A stretch of 52,988 nt of DNA, from IMG/VR virus record IMGVR_UViG_3300023184_000168, positions 1-52,988 of that record. One strand, written 5' to 3'. Source of the DNA: a virus. Of the stretch, positions 6,626-13,846 are shown in pieces (position 1 is the stretch's first letter; each line of letters starts with the position of its first letter). The position numbers and the translations under genes were made by a program. The notes beneath the pieces were generated by a model that worked only from the letters and a program-made list of their open reading frames with translations, was not told the DNA's origin and did no database searches.

Positions 6626-7486
6626 ATGAGTAAAATTAAGATAGCAGAATTATTTTATAGTATCCAAGGTGAAGGACGTTACATGGGTGTACCGTCTGTT
6701 TTCTTACGTACATTTGGATGTAACTTTAAATGTGCAGGTTTTGGTATGCCACGCGGCGAACTGAGTACAGAAGTTGAAGATATTGCACAAGTGGTTCATT
6801 TGTATAACGATTACAAACAACTACCACTAGTTAGCACAGGGTGTGATAGTTATGCCAGTTGGGATCCACGCTTTAAAGATCTAAGTCCATTACTTACTAC
6901 TGATGCAATTGTAGAACGCATTATGGAAATACTTCCCCATGGTGAATGGCGTGATGAACATTTAGTTATTACAGGTGGCGAGCCATTGCTAGGCTGGCAG
7001 AAGCAATATCCAGACTTGTTGAAGCATCCTAAGATGAAAGGTCTTAAAGAGATTACCTTTGAGACAAATGGCACAATGAAGTTGACAACAGAATTTAAAC
7101 AATATTTGCACACCTGGAAATATCATGATGTTGATGTTGACTTCTGGAGAGACGTTACATTCAGTGTAAGTGCCAAACTACCATGTAGCGGAGAGCCGTG
7201 GGAGGATGCTATCAAACCTGAACGTGTCTGCGAGTATGAAGAATATGGCACAGCATATTTGAAATTTGTCATTGCCACAGAAGAAGACTTTGAAGATGCC
7301 GAACGTGCTATTGCTGAATATCGTCAAGCAGGATTTACAGGGCACATTTATCTAATGCCCGTAGGTGGTGTAGAAAGTGTTTATGCAATGAACAATCGTA
7401 ATGTAGCATTACTAGCAATGAAACACGGATTACGATATAGTGATAGACTACAAGTTCCACTCTTTAAAAATGAGTGGGGCACTTGA
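6626..7486 (+). CDS. queE: QueE-like 7-carboxy-7-deazaguanine synthase with split Fe-S loop
   Basis: A 286-residue radical SAM protein. The N-terminus AELFYSIQGEGRYMGVPSVF is the QueE hallmark, followed by FLRTFGCNFKC (C32, C36). In ordinary QueE the third cluster Cys comes two residues later in a CDT..AWD sequence. Here that position is Phe39 and the equivalent CDSYASWD appears only at C73, after an insertion of about 34 residues. ITGGEPLLGW and a C-terminal YLMPVGG region agree with the family. The enzyme would convert 6-carboxytetrahydropterin to CDG, the precursor of PreQ0 used for tRNA or for phage DNA modification. It has its own promoter, and its stop overlaps the next start (TGATG). 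Confidence 0.8.
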   Translation: MSKIKIAELFYSIQGEGRYMGVPSVFLRTFGCNFKCAGFGMPRGELSTEVEDIAQVVHLYNDYKQLPLVSTGCDSYASWDPRFKDLSPLLTTDAIVERIMEILPHGEWRDEHLVITGGEPLLGWQKQYPDLLKHPKMKGLKEITFETNGTMKLTTEFKQYLHTWKYHDVDVDFWRDVTFSVSAKLPCSGEPWEDAIKPERVCEYEEYGTAYLKFVIATEEDFEDAERAIAEYRQAGFTGHIYLMPVGGVESVYAMNNRNVALLAMKHGLRYSDRLQVPLFKNEWGT

Positions 7487-8727
7487 TGCCAAAAAATGAG
7501 GTACTATGCGTAGTACCTTGGGTTCATTTAAATTTTGAACCAGATGGTAAGGTAATTCCGTGTTGCCTAACAAACAGTTATAATTATTTTGTTGGAGATC
7601 TTAATAAAGACTCAATTGAAGAAATTTGGAATAGTGAAAATATGAAAGGCCTTCGTAGGCAATTTATAGAAGGTAATAAACCTAAAATATGTTCTAGTTG
7701 TTTTGACTTAGAAAAAACAACAAAAAAAAGTGTACGTTATTTTAGAAATAAAGAATTTTCCGATGTAATAAATATTATACCAGATGTTACAGAGCCCGAC
7801 GGTACTTGTAATACTTTAGAATTAAAATTTTGGGATTTTAGATTTAGCAACTTGTGTAATTTTAAATGTCGATCATGTGGACCAAGATATAGTTCTGCCT
7901 GGGTATCAGATTTTAAAAAACTTAAATGGTCAAATCAAGAAAAAGTTTGGAATATACAAGGCATAGAAAAACAATCCAATTTTGAATTTTTAAAAACTCA
8001 AATACCATATGTGAATCAAATTTATTTTGCGGGTGGTGAGCCATTGCTTATGCAAGAACACTGGCAAATTTTAGATCTACTTACAGAACATAAAAAATTT
8101 AATGTTAAAATTAATTATAGTACTAATTGTTCAACATTTAAATATAATGGAAAAAATGTTTTAAATTATTGGAAACAATGGAATAATAACAAAATTGAAA
8201 TATTACCTAGCATTGATGAAATCGAAGAAAGAGCAGAATTGATTAGGCATGGTACTGAATGGAACGTAGTAGAAAAAAATTTAAAGTTATTAGTTCAACT
8301 TGATAATGTTAGTATTAAACCTTGTATAACTGTTGGTGCATGGAATGTCAAAAGGCTTCCGGTGATAATTAGTCGATTAATAGAAATTGGTGTTATTAAC
8401 ATAAAAAAGCAGTATCAAAATTTTGTTATTAATTTATTAGAACAACCTTCATATTATCATGTACACATTTTGCCAAATCAATATCGTAAAGAAGTGATAA
8501 TTGAATTGAAAGAGTTTATTTCTAATTATAATAAAACATACAACACATCAATAGACCATATATTTCTTCAAATTATAGAAGAATTAGATAAACCATACAA
8601 TCAAGCAAGTGCTAAAGAATTTTTGTGGTATACGGAACAAATAGATTCAATTAGAAATGAAAATTTGTTTACAACGATTCCAGAACTATGTATAATAAAA
8701 GAGATAAATCAAAAGGAAATACAATGA
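7486..8727 (+). CDS. radical SAM protein with N-terminal twitch/SPASM-like cluster domain
   Basis: A 413-residue protein starting at ATG 7486, one base into the QueE stop codon; the in-frame ATG at 7474 lies inside queE. The order is unusual: a SPASM/twitch-like Cys set comes first (C8, then PCC at 26-27, GDLNKDSIEEIW, and ICSSC at 69-72). The core radical SAM motif CNFKCRSC (C124, C128, C131) follows, then FAGGEPLL. Canonical SPASM enzymes carry the auxiliary cluster at the C-terminus. Substrate unknown; peptide or protein modification is the usual role of twitch/SPASM enzymes. The protein is strongly Ile/Lys/Asn-rich and the gene more AT-rich than its neighbours. The next gene overlaps by ATGA. 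Confidence 0.75.
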   Translation: MPKNEVLCVVPWVHLNFEPDGKVIPCCLTNSYNYFVGDLNKDSIEEIWNSENMKGLRRQFIEGNKPKICSSCFDLEKTTKKSVRYFRNKEFSDVINIIPDVTEPDGTCNTLELKFWDFRFSNLCNFKCRSCGPRYSSAWVSDFKKLKWSNQEKVWNIQGIEKQSNFEFLKTQIPYVNQIYFAGGEPLLMQEHWQILDLLTEHKKFNVKINYSTNCSTFKYNGKNVLNYWKQWNNNKIEILPSIDEIEERAELIRHGTEWNVVEKNLKLLVQLDNVSIKPCITVGAWNVKRLPVIISRLIEIGVINIKKQYQNFVINLLEQPSYYHVHILPNQYRKEVIIELKEFISNYNKTYNTSIDHIFLQIIEELDKPYNQASAKEFLWYTEQIDSIRNENLFTTIPELCIIKEINQKEIQ

Positions 8728-9128
8728 AAGATTTTTTTAGAAAGTTGTTAGGAATTGGGGAAAAGGTAGAAACACCACTGTTACCAGAATCTAAAGAAGT
8801 TCCACAGATACCTAAAGTTAAACTAGTTAAAAAAACTCCAAAAGAGATTGCTACGGAAAAGAAAGAGCCCTGGGTAGCAGTATTAGATACTCATGTCAAT
8901 AAAGATAATATTCGAAATGGCTTCTTTGAACTTGATTGGAACGAGTATTTTGTGTTACAATTAAAGAGTAACGGCTATCAAGGTGATACTGAGGAATCCA
9001 TTGTTGATCAATGGTTCCAAGACCTTTGCAGGAATATCGGAAGCGAAGCAGATATTAATATGGATCGTCGCGGTAGCGGCTACATCAATGTTAATAATTT
9101 AGGCAATGGTAAATCGGAAATCTCTTAA
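8724..9128 (+). CDS. conserved phage protein of unknown function
   Basis: A 134-residue protein taken from ATG 8724, which overlaps the upstream stop (ATGA) and has AAGGAAA ahead; the in-frame ATG at 8688 lies within the previous gene. Residues 1-12 form a short basic helix, followed by a Pro/Lys-rich linker (to about residue 48). A compact conserved domain then begins PWVAVLDTHVNKDNIRNG and includes FELDWNEYFVLQL and IVDQWFQDLC. It ends by TAATG overlap with the exonuclease gene, so it may act in the same replication/repair group. No catalytic motif identified. Confidence 0.65.
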   Translation: MKDFFRKLLGIGEKVETPLLPESKEVPQIPKVKLVKKTPKEIATEKKEPWVAVLDTHVNKDNIRNGFFELDWNEYFVLQLKSNGYQGDTEESIVDQWFQDLCRNIGSEADINMDRRGSGYINVNNLGNGKSEIS

Positions 9129-10120
9129 TGAACAAAACATATATTCTTGTAGATACAGCAAACACATTCTTTCGTGCTAGGCACGCCACTCGTGGCGATC
9201 TTAATGACAAGATTGGAATGAGTCTTGCTACTGTATTGGGCAGTGTACGCAAAGCATGGCGTGACTTTAAAGGTGATCATGTCATCTTCTTTTTAGAAGG
9301 TCGCAGTTGGCGAAAGGATGTTTATGCTCCTTATAAACGACAACGTACAGAAGCCCGTGCTGCTCAAAGCCCTAGAGAAGCAGAAGAAGATCGTGTATTT
9401 TGGGAGACATTTGATGAATTTAAAGAGTATATTACTAACAAGACCAACTGTACAGTATTACAGCATCAACAATTAGAAGCAGATGATTTGATTGCAGGTT
9501 GGATACAAAGTCATCCCGCCGACAATCATATTATTATTTCAACAGATGGAGATTTTGCACAACTTATTGCACCCAATGTTCGCCAATATAATGGTGTAAT
9601 GCAGATCACAACCACGCACGAGGGATATTTTGATGAAAAGGGTAAGCCTGTCAAAGATAAGAAAACTGGCGAAGCAAAAGGCGCACCGGACCCAGAATGG
9701 TTACTCTTTGAGAAGTGTATGCGTGGCGACACCTCCGACAATATCTTTAGTGCGTATCCGGGAGTACGTGAGAAAGGCACAAAGAATAAAGTTGGTCTCC
9801 GTGATGCGTTTTCCGATAGAGAATCCAAAGGCTATTCTTGGAACAATCTCATGTTGCAACGTTGGACCGACCACGAAGGTGTTGAGCATCGTGTACTAGA
9901 CGATTATCAACGTAATGTACAATTGTGTGATCTAACAGCACAGCCAACTGAGATTAAATCTATTATTAGTGAAACAATAGAAACTGCTACAAAGTCAGAA
10001 AAGAATATTCCACAAGTAGGAGTAAGATTGCTTAAACTTTGTTCTGAATATGATCTGATTAAGATCAGTGAACAGGTACAAAGTTATGCAGAGCCATTGA
10101 ATGCGAGGTATATAGCATGA
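9128..10120 (+). CDS. rnh: RNase H / FEN-type 5'-3' exonuclease (T4 Rnh-like)
   Basis: A 330-residue protein with the acidic motifs of the 5'-nuclease/FEN superfamily in order: LVDTANTFFRARHA (Asp near the N-terminus), FFLEG then a basic YAPYKRQR arch segment, LEADDLIAGWI, ISTDGDFAQL, and RGDTSDNIFSAYPGV leading into the helix-hairpin-helix region. T4 RNase H (305 aa) removes RNA primers and adjacent DNA during lagging-strand synthesis, and this length fits. Start chosen at ATG 9128, overlapping the upstream TAA. A small gene starts inside its stop (ATGA at 10117). Confidence 0.8.
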   Translation: MNKTYILVDTANTFFRARHATRGDLNDKIGMSLATVLGSVRKAWRDFKGDHVIFFLEGRSWRKDVYAPYKRQRTEARAAQSPREAEEDRVFWETFDEFKEYITNKTNCTVLQHQQLEADDLIAGWIQSHPADNHIIISTDGDFAQLIAPNVRQYNGVMQITTTHEGYFDEKGKPVKDKKTGEAKGAPDPEWLLFEKCMRGDTSDNIFSAYPGVREKGTKNKVGLRDAFSDRESKGYSWNNLMLQRWTDHEGVEHRVLDDYQRNVQLCDLTAQPTEIKSIISETIETATKSEKNIPQVGVRLLKLCSEYDLIKISEQVQSYAEPLNARYIA

Positions 10121-10584
10121 ATGCAGTAATTTCAAAAGTATTAATTCCTAATAAAGAATGGATCATAGAAGATTCAGGTAAGAAAATTGGATCTATTGCT
10201 AAAAATAAAAAAGGATATATCTTTTTACATAAAGGTAAAATGATTAATATTAAAAATTTTAAAGATGTAGTTGAAAAGTTAGATACTATTGATACTAAAC
10301 GTAATTTTGAAATAGAACCAATTAATCATACTATCTATAACTATCCATGTAGTTCAAAACCATTTGAACCTGTATATAATGTAAAAAAGAAACTACCATT
10401 GTATGCAAAAAGTTCTAAAAGTAAAAGTCAATATTGTGCAGGTTTTTATGTAATTCAATTCCGTAAAGGTTGGGTTAAAAGTTTTTGCCCTAAACTAATT
10501 ACATTAGAACGTTATCCATATCATGGTCCTTTTAAAACGGAACAAGAAATGAAAAATATGTTGAATACCATTAATAAAATATGA
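10117..10584 (+). CDS. conserved phage protein of unknown function
   Basis: A 155-residue basic protein coupled by ATGA overlaps on both sides. It starts with a strand-rich section (KEWIIEDSGKKIGSIAKNKKGYIFL). The C-terminal half carries the distinctive sequence KKLPLYAKSSKSKSQYCAG, followed by GWVKSFCPKLITLERYPYHG. That part recalls proteins common in aquatic T4-like phages whose role is unknown. High Lys content suggests nucleic acid contact. Being directly behind the 5'-3' exonuclease hints at a replication role, which is inference from position only. Confidence 0.65.
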   Translation: MNAVISKVLIPNKEWIIEDSGKKIGSIAKNKKGYIFLHKGKMINIKNFKDVVEKLDTIDTKRNFEIEPINHTIYNYPCSSKPFEPVYNVKKKLPLYAKSSKSKSQYCAGFYVIQFRKGWVKSFCPKLITLERYPYHGPFKTEQEMKNMLNTINKI

Positions 10585-10793
10585 AACAAATAAATGTAAT
10601 TCCAATTGAAGATTTTTTAAACAAAGCAAGAATTGCTAGAAAAAGTAATCAGACATCAATGACGTTAACGTCTACAGAATATACAGATTTGTATGATAGT
10701 CTTGCATTAGTTATGACGAGACTGACAGGTATCATAGATCAATCTAGTTCACAAGAAAATGTCGTGATTAAAATGGATGGTGGAAGTTTTTAA
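10581..10793 (+). CDS. small conserved phage protein, unknown function
   Basis: A 70-residue protein starting with an ATGA overlap. It is predicted mostly helical (DFLNKARIARKSNQ, then a long helix across TEYTDLYDSLALVMTRLTG) and ends in VVIKMDGGSF. No known domain; coding status is supported by translational coupling to the gene before it. Confidence 0.55.
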   Translation: MKQINVIPIEDFLNKARIARKSNQTSMTLTSTEYTDLYDSLALVMTRLTGIIDQSSSQENVVIKMDGGSF

Positions 10794-10807
10794 TAAGAGA
10801 ATAAAAA

Positions 10808-11860
10808 ATGATAGTATGGTTTAATTGTAAAATATCAGATAATAGACTAAATCCAATTGGAGATAGATATAATCTTAGAACTGATTCTAGATTTGATGTA
10901 GCAAGATATACGTTTGCTAGTCTAGTACCTCTAGAACCAGTAATAAGTAAAATTATCTTTAATCTAGAATTAGATGGAGAACTAGTTGAGAGAAAAAAAG
11001 AAATGGAAGAATGGATTAATACATTGTTTCCTTTAGAAAAAATTAAAATATTTTGGCATAGATGTAATAACCTTGCACAGTGGAGAGAAATACAGCCAGA
11101 AATAGATTCAGTTGATGACGATCTAATATATCTTGCAGGTAATGATGATCATGTGTTTATTGATAGCAACACTGAAATTTATAAAAAAGGATTAGAGTTG
11201 CTAAAACAAGATCCGGATCCGAGAGCAGCAATGGCAAATTGCCATTATCCAGAACTACTTAGAGAAGCATATAATAGGGGAGCAACCTTAACACCGTGCG
11301 GTAATTTTTTAAATTACAATTTTGAAGCATCATATGCTTTTGTTGTAATTAAAAAAGAACTATACCATAGATTTTTAGATAAACTTGATCCTGATAGATA
11401 TGTGTATCGCATGGATGGCTGGGAATACACCGAAGTTTATTCAAAATGGTATGTTCCTACCAAAGAACTTTGCAGACACTATGACGGATATAATCATGTA
11501 AATATGGATCCAAACGCATGTCCACCAATAGATATACCAGTAGGCTTCTTTGATAAAAATATAAAAATTAGATATGGGTTCAATGATAGAGATCCTAGTT
11601 GTGTTAATATCAATCCATTGTCTGATAGGCTATATACAGTTGATAAAAATGGAGCAGATTACAAATTTACATTAGATGATATTCCTGCATTTTGGAAACC
11701 TTACATTGCAGATATAGAAATTGCCGATAATTTAAACAATTTTGAAATAGCCATTGCACGTAATCGGCATTATTTGAATTTAAGTAATTCTCGATTCTGG
11801 GGGCAGCAGACTAATGTACCGTTAGCATGGCTTAAACCGCATATGCTGAAGGCAAACTAA
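10808..11860 (+). CDS. probable GT-A-type glycosyltransferase-like protein
   Basis: A 350-residue soluble protein. After an N-terminal section typical of a nucleotide-binding Rossmann-like fold, it has DDDLIYLAGNDDHVFID (about residues 97-113), resembling the metal-binding DXD region of GT-A glycosyltransferases, then a conserved-looking central part with CGNFLNYNFEASYAF. The C-terminal region is Trp/Tyr/Pro-rich and ends in WLKPHML. No membrane segment is seen. If correct it would be the second glycosyltransferase of the region, unrelated in fold to the one at 4151. The evidence is one motif and overall composition, so the function is tentative; the reading frame itself is secure. Confidence 0.5.
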   Translation: MIVWFNCKISDNRLNPIGDRYNLRTDSRFDVARYTFASLVPLEPVISKIIFNLELDGELVERKKEMEEWINTLFPLEKIKIFWHRCNNLAQWREIQPEIDSVDDDLIYLAGNDDHVFIDSNTEIYKKGLELLKQDPDPRAAMANCHYPELLREAYNRGATLTPCGNFLNYNFEASYAFVVIKKELYHRFLDKLDPDRYVYRMDGWEYTEVYSKWYVPTKELCRHYDGYNHVNMDPNACPPIDIPVGFFDKNIKIRYGFNDRDPSCVNINPLSDRLYTVDKNGADYKFTLDDIPAFWKPYIADIEIADNLNNFEIAIARNRHYLNLSNSRFWGQQTNVPLAWLKPHMLKAN

Positions 11861-11882
11861 GGATATAAATTTAGCAAAATAC

Positions 11883-11890
11883 GATAAATA
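11883..11890 (+). promoter_or_regulatory. candidate late-type promoter box (GATAAATA)
   Basis: GATAAATA 29 bp before the ATG at 11920, with CGGAG at 11904-11908 as ribosome site. It differs from the T4 late consensus in the first base only. A TATAAATT at 11864-11871 is a second, weaker candidate. Confidence 0.3.
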
Positions 11891-11919
11891 TATACGCACT
11901 TTTCGGAGATACGTATATA

Positions 11920-12219
11920 ATGTCAAGACCTAAACCAAACATTCTTTTAGAAATAACAAATAAAAAATCTTATAAAACAGATCAAGTTTTAGAGTCCGAT
12001 GCCGTTTGGTCAGTGTTTTATCAAGACAAACCAATTAATTTGAAGACCAGTAGTGTAGTTGCACAAGATGTAGGGCCGAAATATAAGAAAGTATCATTTG
12101 CAAACAGTGGTCATGCATTTAATTTATCGGACAAATTGAATAAAATGTTTAATACAACAGAATTTTCCGTTTATAAACTAACTGCTGGTGAGAAAATCAC
12201 CGATGAATCAAAAACTTAA
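11920..12219 (+). CDS. conserved phage protein of unknown function
   Basis: A 99-residue protein with CGGAG about 11 bases before its ATG. Notable segments are MSRPKPNILLEITNKKSYKT, AVWSVFYQDKPINLKT and KKVSFANSGHAFNLSDKLNKMF; it looks like a compact alpha/beta fold with no catalytic motif I can name. Short proteins of this type recur in T4-like phages of aquatic bacteria. The 3' end overlaps the next gene by 17 bp. Confidence 0.6.
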   Translation: MSRPKPNILLEITNKKSYKTDQVLESDAVWSVFYQDKPINLKTSSVVAQDVGPKYKKVSFANSGHAFNLSDKLNKMFNTTEFSVYKLTAGEKITDESKT

Positions 12220-12583
12220 AATTACCAATTACATTGCAGAACAACTCGGACTAGGTGTTGATAAACAATCTATAAGAAATCTGCTACAAGTATTGTGGCA
12301 AAATTTTAGAATTAAAGAAAAAGGCGGTTTAGGTCTTACTGATAAGGGCTTTGAGTGCTTAATTGAAGCCGATATTAAGTATCATAAAGTTGATTTTGAT
12401 GAGCCCATTGAAATAAACAATGCTCTTATACTTTGGATAGACAGGAATATCGACTGTCCGTTCTATATAACACCCAAATCTATCTATCTGTTTGGGGAAA
12501 GAATGGCCATACAACTGGTGTTATTTTCCGGAAATCTCCAAAAAATGCAAAGAGCACAGAAAAGATTTGCTGAAAAACAATAA
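12203..12583 (+). CDS. conserved phage protein of unknown function
   Basis: A 126-residue protein. ATG 12203 is preferred over the in-frame ATG at 12188 because it shortens the overlap with the preceding gene and gives MNQKLKITNYIAEQLGL. The N-terminal half is helical, with GLGLTDKGFECLIEADI, a segment reminiscent of winged-helix DNA-binding proteins. The C-terminal half has CPFYITPKSIYLFGERMA and IQLVLFSGNLQKM. Function unknown; a DNA-binding role is only a possibility. Last gene before the strong promoter at 12589. Confidence 0.6.
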   Translation: MNQKLKITNYIAEQLGLGVDKQSIRNLLQVLWQNFRIKEKGGLGLTDKGFECLIEADIKYHKVDFDEPIEINNALILWIDRNIDCPFYITPKSIYLFGERMAIQLVLFSGNLQKMQRAQKRFAEKQ

Positions 12584-12588
12584 AGTAC

Positions 12589-12617
12589 TTGACAATACGA
12601 CAGAACTATCGTATAAT
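12589..12617 (+). promoter_or_regulatory. consensus sigma70 promoter for the MoxR gene
   Basis: Perfect TTGACA (12589-12594) and perfect TATAAT (12612-12617) with a 17-bp spacer. The transcript would carry a leader of about 55 bases before ATG 12680, containing no clear hairpin. This is the best promoter in the window and predicts strong early expression by host RNA polymerase. Confidence 0.8.
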
Positions 12618-12679
12618 TAATACATACTGAAGCATAGAGCATACAGTATTTTAATTAACTTTTTCACTGAAAGCATTTT

Positions 12680-13762
12680 ATGGCAGAAAAAATTTCCGCA
12701 AATCGTACTGTTAGCCCAAAAGAGGCTAAAGCAGCAATCCGCAAGTGCGTTAAGAAACAGCGCCCAGTGTTCATGTGGGGTCCCCCTGGTATTGGTAAGT
12801 CCGATATTATCAAACAACTAGGCGACGAACAAGGTCGTGAAGTCATTGATGTTCGTTTGAGTCTTTGGGAACCCACTGACATCAAAGGTATCCCGTACTA
12901 CAATAGTAATTCAAATACTATGACATGGGCTCCTCCCGCAGAACTGCCTACTGATCCAGAGTCTACTGCTATCCTGTTCTTGGATGAATTGAACTCAGCG
13001 GCTCCTGCTACACAGGCAGCGGCTTTTCAACTGGTTCTTAATCGTCGTGTTGGTACTTATATCTTGCCAAAAGGTGTTTCAATTGTTGCCGCAGGTAACC
13101 GTGAAACTGACAAGGGTGTTACTTATCGCATGCCTGCACCGTTGGCTAATCGTTTCTTGCACTTGGAATTACGTACAGACTACGAAGATTGGTTAGAATG
13201 GGCCGTTAATAATTTTGAGCACGAACAAGTTGTTGGTTACTTGGGCTTTGCTAAACAAGATTTGTACGATTTTGATCCGAAGAGTTCAAGTCGTGCATTC
13301 GCTACACCACGTAGTTGGCATTTTGTTAGTGAATTGCTTGACGATGATGATGTGACTGATTCCACATTGACTGATCTAATTGCAGGTGCAGTTGGTGAAG
13401 GCCTTGCTGTTAAGTTTATGGCTCATCGTCGTGTTGCTAAACAGATGCCTAACCCTAGTGATATCTTGTCAGGCAAAGTTAAGAAGTGCGAAATTAAAGA
13501 AATTTCTGCAATGTATTCTTTGAGCATTAGCCTATGCTATGAGTTGAAAGAAGCAGACCGTAAGAAAGTTAAAGGTTGGGACGAGATGGCCGATAACTTC
13601 TTCTTGTTCTTGATGGATAATTTTCCAACTGAACTAATTGTTATGGGTGCTAAAGTTGCATTGACTAATTATGAATTGCCATTTGATGCAAGTAAGTTGA
13701 AAAACTTTGATCGCTTCCATGAAAAGTACGGCAAGTACATTATTACTGCAATGGAAGGCTAA
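12680..13762 (+). CDS. MoxR-type AAA+ ATPase
   Basis: A 360-residue AAA+ protein. Walker A is GPPGIGKSD (about 34-42), Walker B AILFLDELNSA (about 97-107, D102/E103), and sensor 1 IVAAGNRETD. The sequence APATQAAAFQLVLNRRVG after Walker B is characteristic of MoxR ATPases. MoxR proteins work as chaperone-like remodelling ATPases together with VWA-domain partners, and the next gene encodes exactly such a partner, so the pair probably forms one system. It is transcribed from a consensus promoter and followed by a strong terminator, meaning it forms its own transcription unit, perhaps because more ATPase than partner is needed. Phage substrate unknown. Confidence 0.8.
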   Translation: MAEKISANRTVSPKEAKAAIRKCVKKQRPVFMWGPPGIGKSDIIKQLGDEQGREVIDVRLSLWEPTDIKGIPYYNSNSNTMTWAPPAELPTDPESTAILFLDELNSAAPATQAAAFQLVLNRRVGTYILPKGVSIVAAGNRETDKGVTYRMPAPLANRFLHLELRTDYEDWLEWAVNNFEHEQVVGYLGFAKQDLYDFDPKSSSRAFATPRSWHFVSELLDDDDVTDSTLTDLIAGAVGEGLAVKFMAHRRVAKQMPNPSDILSGKVKKCEIKEISAMYSLSISLCYELKEADRKKVKGWDEMADNFFLFLMDNFPTELIVMGAKVALTNYELPFDASKLKNFDRFHEKYGKYIITAMEG

Positions 13763-13787
13763 AAAAGAGCCCCTAGGGGCTCTTTTT
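13762..13787 (+). terminator. rho-independent terminator after the MoxR gene
   Basis: A 26-bp perfect palindrome: AAAAAGAGCCCC immediately followed by TA and GGGGCTCTTTTT. The GC-rich stem with flanking A and T runs would terminate in either direction. It overlaps the last base of the MoxR stop codon and lies just before the next promoter. Confidence 0.9.
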
Positions 13788-13789
13788 AC

Positions 13790-13818
13790 TTGCTCTTTTG
13801 ATAAATTTAATGTATAAT
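13790..13818 (+). promoter_or_regulatory. sigma70-type promoter for the VWA/peptidase gene
   Basis: TTGCTC (13790-13795) and TATAAT (13813-13818) with a 17-bp spacer, followed by AAAGGA about 6 bases before ATG 13847. Confidence 0.65.
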
Positions 13819-13846
13819 ATACACTTAAACACTAAAAGGATATGCT

